The translations under genes and the position numbers were made by a program. A DNA stretch of 64,000 bases from Acidimicrobiaceae bacterium. Its GTDB lineage: Bacteria > Actinomycetota > Acidimicrobiia > Acidimicrobiales > RAAP-2. Location of the stretch: positions 34,652 to 98,651 of the forward strand of contig PKXJ01000033.1 in NCBI GenBank assembly GCA_003132305.1, in the 5' to 3' direction. This document shows positions 62,578-64,000 of this stretch, piece after piece. The notes under the pieces are model-generated. The model was not told the origin of the DNA and did no database searches. It was given only the letters and a program-made list of their open reading frames with translations. Within the stretch, counting starts at the first letter, position 1, and each line of letters opens with the position of its first letter.

Positions 62578-62705
62578 GCTTCCTCCTCGCTCCATTTTTG
62601 AGCATCAGGACTCGCATTGCTAGTGGATCAGTTCACGGGGATCCGGCCAGACACACCGGCCTTTTCCTATGACCGAACTGTCACTGTATTACGCGAGTCT
62701 CAGTA

Positions 62706-63188
62706 GGTGCTCTCACTGACACTAAGTTGCTTCGAGGGTTCCGCACGTAACGAAAGTGTCAATCATCGTCGGATCATTGGTTGTCATATCAGATAAGTCG
62801 CCGGAGTTGATGCATTGAAGCTTGGCCAGAGGCGCCTCTTCCGTGGGCTCCTGCTCCCGCAAGCAGTGAACCGCTTCGATGCGGACGCTAGATAATTGTT
62901 ATGTCCAGCGACGTCAATGAGTTGACGAGACGACCAGAGGCACGAGGAGACTCGCTTTGACGGACGTCCTTACTAGACCTCATTGACCTTGACCCCAAAG
63001 AGTGGACCACGTGGTCCAGTCATTGGGGTCAAGCGCAGCTTGGCCGAACTCAGGGGTTCAAATTACGTGGGCGTGGCCAACCGTCGCAACCTCGCCGCTA
63101 TCATCGGTGTCAGCAATCGTGTAATCCATGTATCAGATTTCTTACCGGCCACAACGGGAGACTCGATACAACGCCCTGGGTTCTCGCT
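62706..63188. other. Intergenic region right of IS630
   Basis: About 480 bp with no credible gene, tRNA or terminator. The short plus-strand frame at 62983-63273 overlaps the hydrolase gene end and lacks coding character. Confidence 0.35.
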
Positions 63189-64000
63189 TCAAGCGCGTGC
63201 GCGTGAGCCCCGTCGAGGTTTCCGCCTGAGGTGCAGCACAGTTCGCCCGAGCCCGTGGAGGCGTATCACGTGACCATCATCGCCTCGTTCGAACACGAGG
63301 GTCATCGGCGCGAACGGGTCGATCGGGCTGAACGTGTCGAGCGCCTTGAGCGGAAGATCGATCTCGTAGGTGAGGCCGTCACCGCCGACGGTCCGAAGTG
63401 GGACGCCCCGTCTTAACGGTCCGAGCCGGGCGCGCAGGAGCAACCCGCCGTCGTGAAGCGATACCACGATGCGGTTTCCGAATGCTGCCCAGGGACGGGC
63501 GTTAATCATGAAGCCGGGACCGGCTGTGTATACTCCGACGACGTCGTTGCCCGACATCGCGGGTGTCGCCGCTGGGGTTCGGGACTGGTGGCGTCCTTCG
63601 GGCGCGGGCAGCAGTTGGCGCAGCAACATGCTGCCCACTTCCTCGTTGGCGTGGGTCCCCGGTCTCGACCATTGGTTACTACACACGATGACCGCGCAAC
63701 CGGCGTCGGGGGCGAGGATCATGAGGGTGGCGAAACCCAGCCACACGCCTTGGTGCCATGCCACTCGTTCACCGGCGAATTGGTCGAGGAAGAAGCACAG
63801 CCCCATTTCGCCGACGCCCGCCGGCACGTTGAGTTGGGGAGTGAACATGTCGGCGAGGGTGGCCGCTTCCATTACGCGGCCATAGTTGTTCGCCCCGCCG
63901 TTCACTAGCGCCTGGGCGTAGCGGCCGAGGTCCTCGGGAGTCGAGTAGGCCGAACCAGCGGGGACGGGGATGAAGTCGAGATCACGCACCGGCCGGAGTG
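63189..64000 (-). CDS. Serine hydrolase (beta-lactamase/transpeptidase-like), C-terminal part
   Basis: The gene enters from the right edge and the frame is open there, so the N-terminus with the SxxK nucleophile is not visible. The visible 270 residues include PAGSAYSTPEDLGRYAQALV, typical of class C-like serine hydrolases, and HQGVWLGFATLMILAPDAG near the KTG-like region. The C-terminal about 120 residues form a beta-rich lipocalin-like extension (VVGVYTAGPG onward) seen in many such esterases. The role is unknown. Confidence 0.75.
   Translation of the reverse strand, partial: LRPVRDLDFIPVPAGSAYSTPEDLGRYAQALVNGGANNYGRVMEAATLADMFTPQLNVPAGVGEMGLCFFLDQFAGERVAWHQGVWLGFATLMILAPDAGCAVIVCSNQWSRPGTHANEEVGSMLLRQLLPAPEGRHQSRTPAATPAMSGNDVVGVYTAGPGFMINARPWAAFGNRIVVSLHDGGLLLRARLGPLRRGVPLRTVGGDGLTYEIDLPLKALDTFSPIDPFAPMTLVFERGDDGHVIRLHGLGRTVLHLRRKPRRGSRARA

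Larger units (their letters stand above)
61419..62649 (-). mobile_element. IS3-family insertion sequence, copy 2
   Basis: The ends are TGGCCGGACCCCG and, in reverse, TGGCCGGATCCCC. A 4-bp target duplication GACA lies at 61415-61418 and 62650-62653. orfA and orfB are intact and in the usual frameshift arrangement. It is a close relative of copy 1 at 24618-25851. This copy is probably still mobile. Confidence 0.92.
60351..62703 (+). mobile_element. IS630-family insertion sequence, interrupted by an IS3-family copy
   Basis: Terminal inverted repeats begin CTGAG[G/A]CTCGCGTAATA at 60351 and in reverse at 62703. Both are flanked by TA (60349-60350 and 62704-62705), the target dinucleotide duplicated by IS630/mariner elements. 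The transposase is encoded in two overlapping frames. The IS3-family copy 2 (61419-62649) lies in its last codons with a GACA duplication. Confidence 0.9.

Noticed and set aside
1..64000. Intact tRNA, rRNA, riboswitch or CRISPR array
   Set aside because: None was recognised by eye; only tRNA 3' halves are present. A covariance-model scan would be decisive.

Overview
This 64 kb window looks like actinobacterial chromosome; an Acidimicrobiia-type lineage is a guess from gene content. The grounds are frequent GTG and TTG starts, densely overlapping ATGA/GTGA gene junctions, a high-GC backbone and actinobacterial families (YtrA-type GntR/ABC operon, sigma factor followed by a CU044_5270-like protein, DUF6457). 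It reads as a mosaic of accessory islands, with clear shifts in base composition. The GC-rich IS/recombinase block and sugar cluster contrast with AT-richer operons at 18-31 kb.

Layout. (1) 0-9.7 kb: two ABC-2 type permease genes, a secreted 14-repeat beta-propeller protein, a membrane protein coupled to a winged-helix regulator, a sigma factor with a membrane-anchored partner, and a GntR/ATPase/permease operon with an operator-like palindrome over its start codon. (2) 10.0-31.6 kb: an accessory region between the 3' half of a tRNA-Val(GAC) and the 3' half of a tRNA-Arg(UCU). It holds an IS21-family element (11456-17568, target duplication CCAAC) whose istA is split by a Recombinase-In-Trio (RIT) element with 95-bp perfect inverted repeats. 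It also holds an unusual nuclease/TPR/HEAT protein with a wHTH/HPD partner, an IS3-family copy, and a three-gene HExxH protein / Ser-Thr kinase / TPR operon. (3) 31.9-45.3 kb: a catabolic cluster of twelve genes under a SorC/LsrR-type regulator. It contains close homologues of LsrK and LsrF, an ApnL-like (apionate lactonase family) protein, a ribulose-phosphate 3-epimerase, two SDRs, a 2-hydroxyacid dehydrogenase, a VOC protein, a DUF4432 epimerase-like protein, a PLP-fold enzyme and an APC permease. (4) 45.6-48.5 kb: an esterase, a TRIC-type channel and a nitronate-monooxygenase-like protein. (5) 48.8-58.7 kb: a nitrate-respiration block: a DUF3565-DUF1971 protein, a TDT transporter, a Cys-containing HTH regulator translationally coupled to narGHJI, and DUF6457. 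(6) 59.2-64 kb: a VapBC pair, a tRNA-Ala(GGC) 3' half, an IS630-family element interrupted by a second IS3-family copy (target duplication GACA), and the end of a serine hydrolase gene.

How it fits together. The sugar cluster appears to run from an operator-overlapped promoter near 31.93 kb to a 15-bp-stem terminator at 45.32 kb. It resembles AI-2 phosphorylation and thiolysis (LsrK, LsrF) grafted onto lactone/acid sugar chemistry, with no LsrACDB transporter and no LsrG. The nar block is one tightly overlapping unit led by its own putative metal-sensing regulator. The tRNA halves all lie on the minus strand and are cut at the anticodon loop. At least two share an unusual architecture, namely a 12-bp tandem repeat about 103 bp away followed by an inverted copy of the tRNA core. 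This suggests several elements of related integrases accreted here. No intact tRNA or rRNA gene and no CRISPR array was seen.
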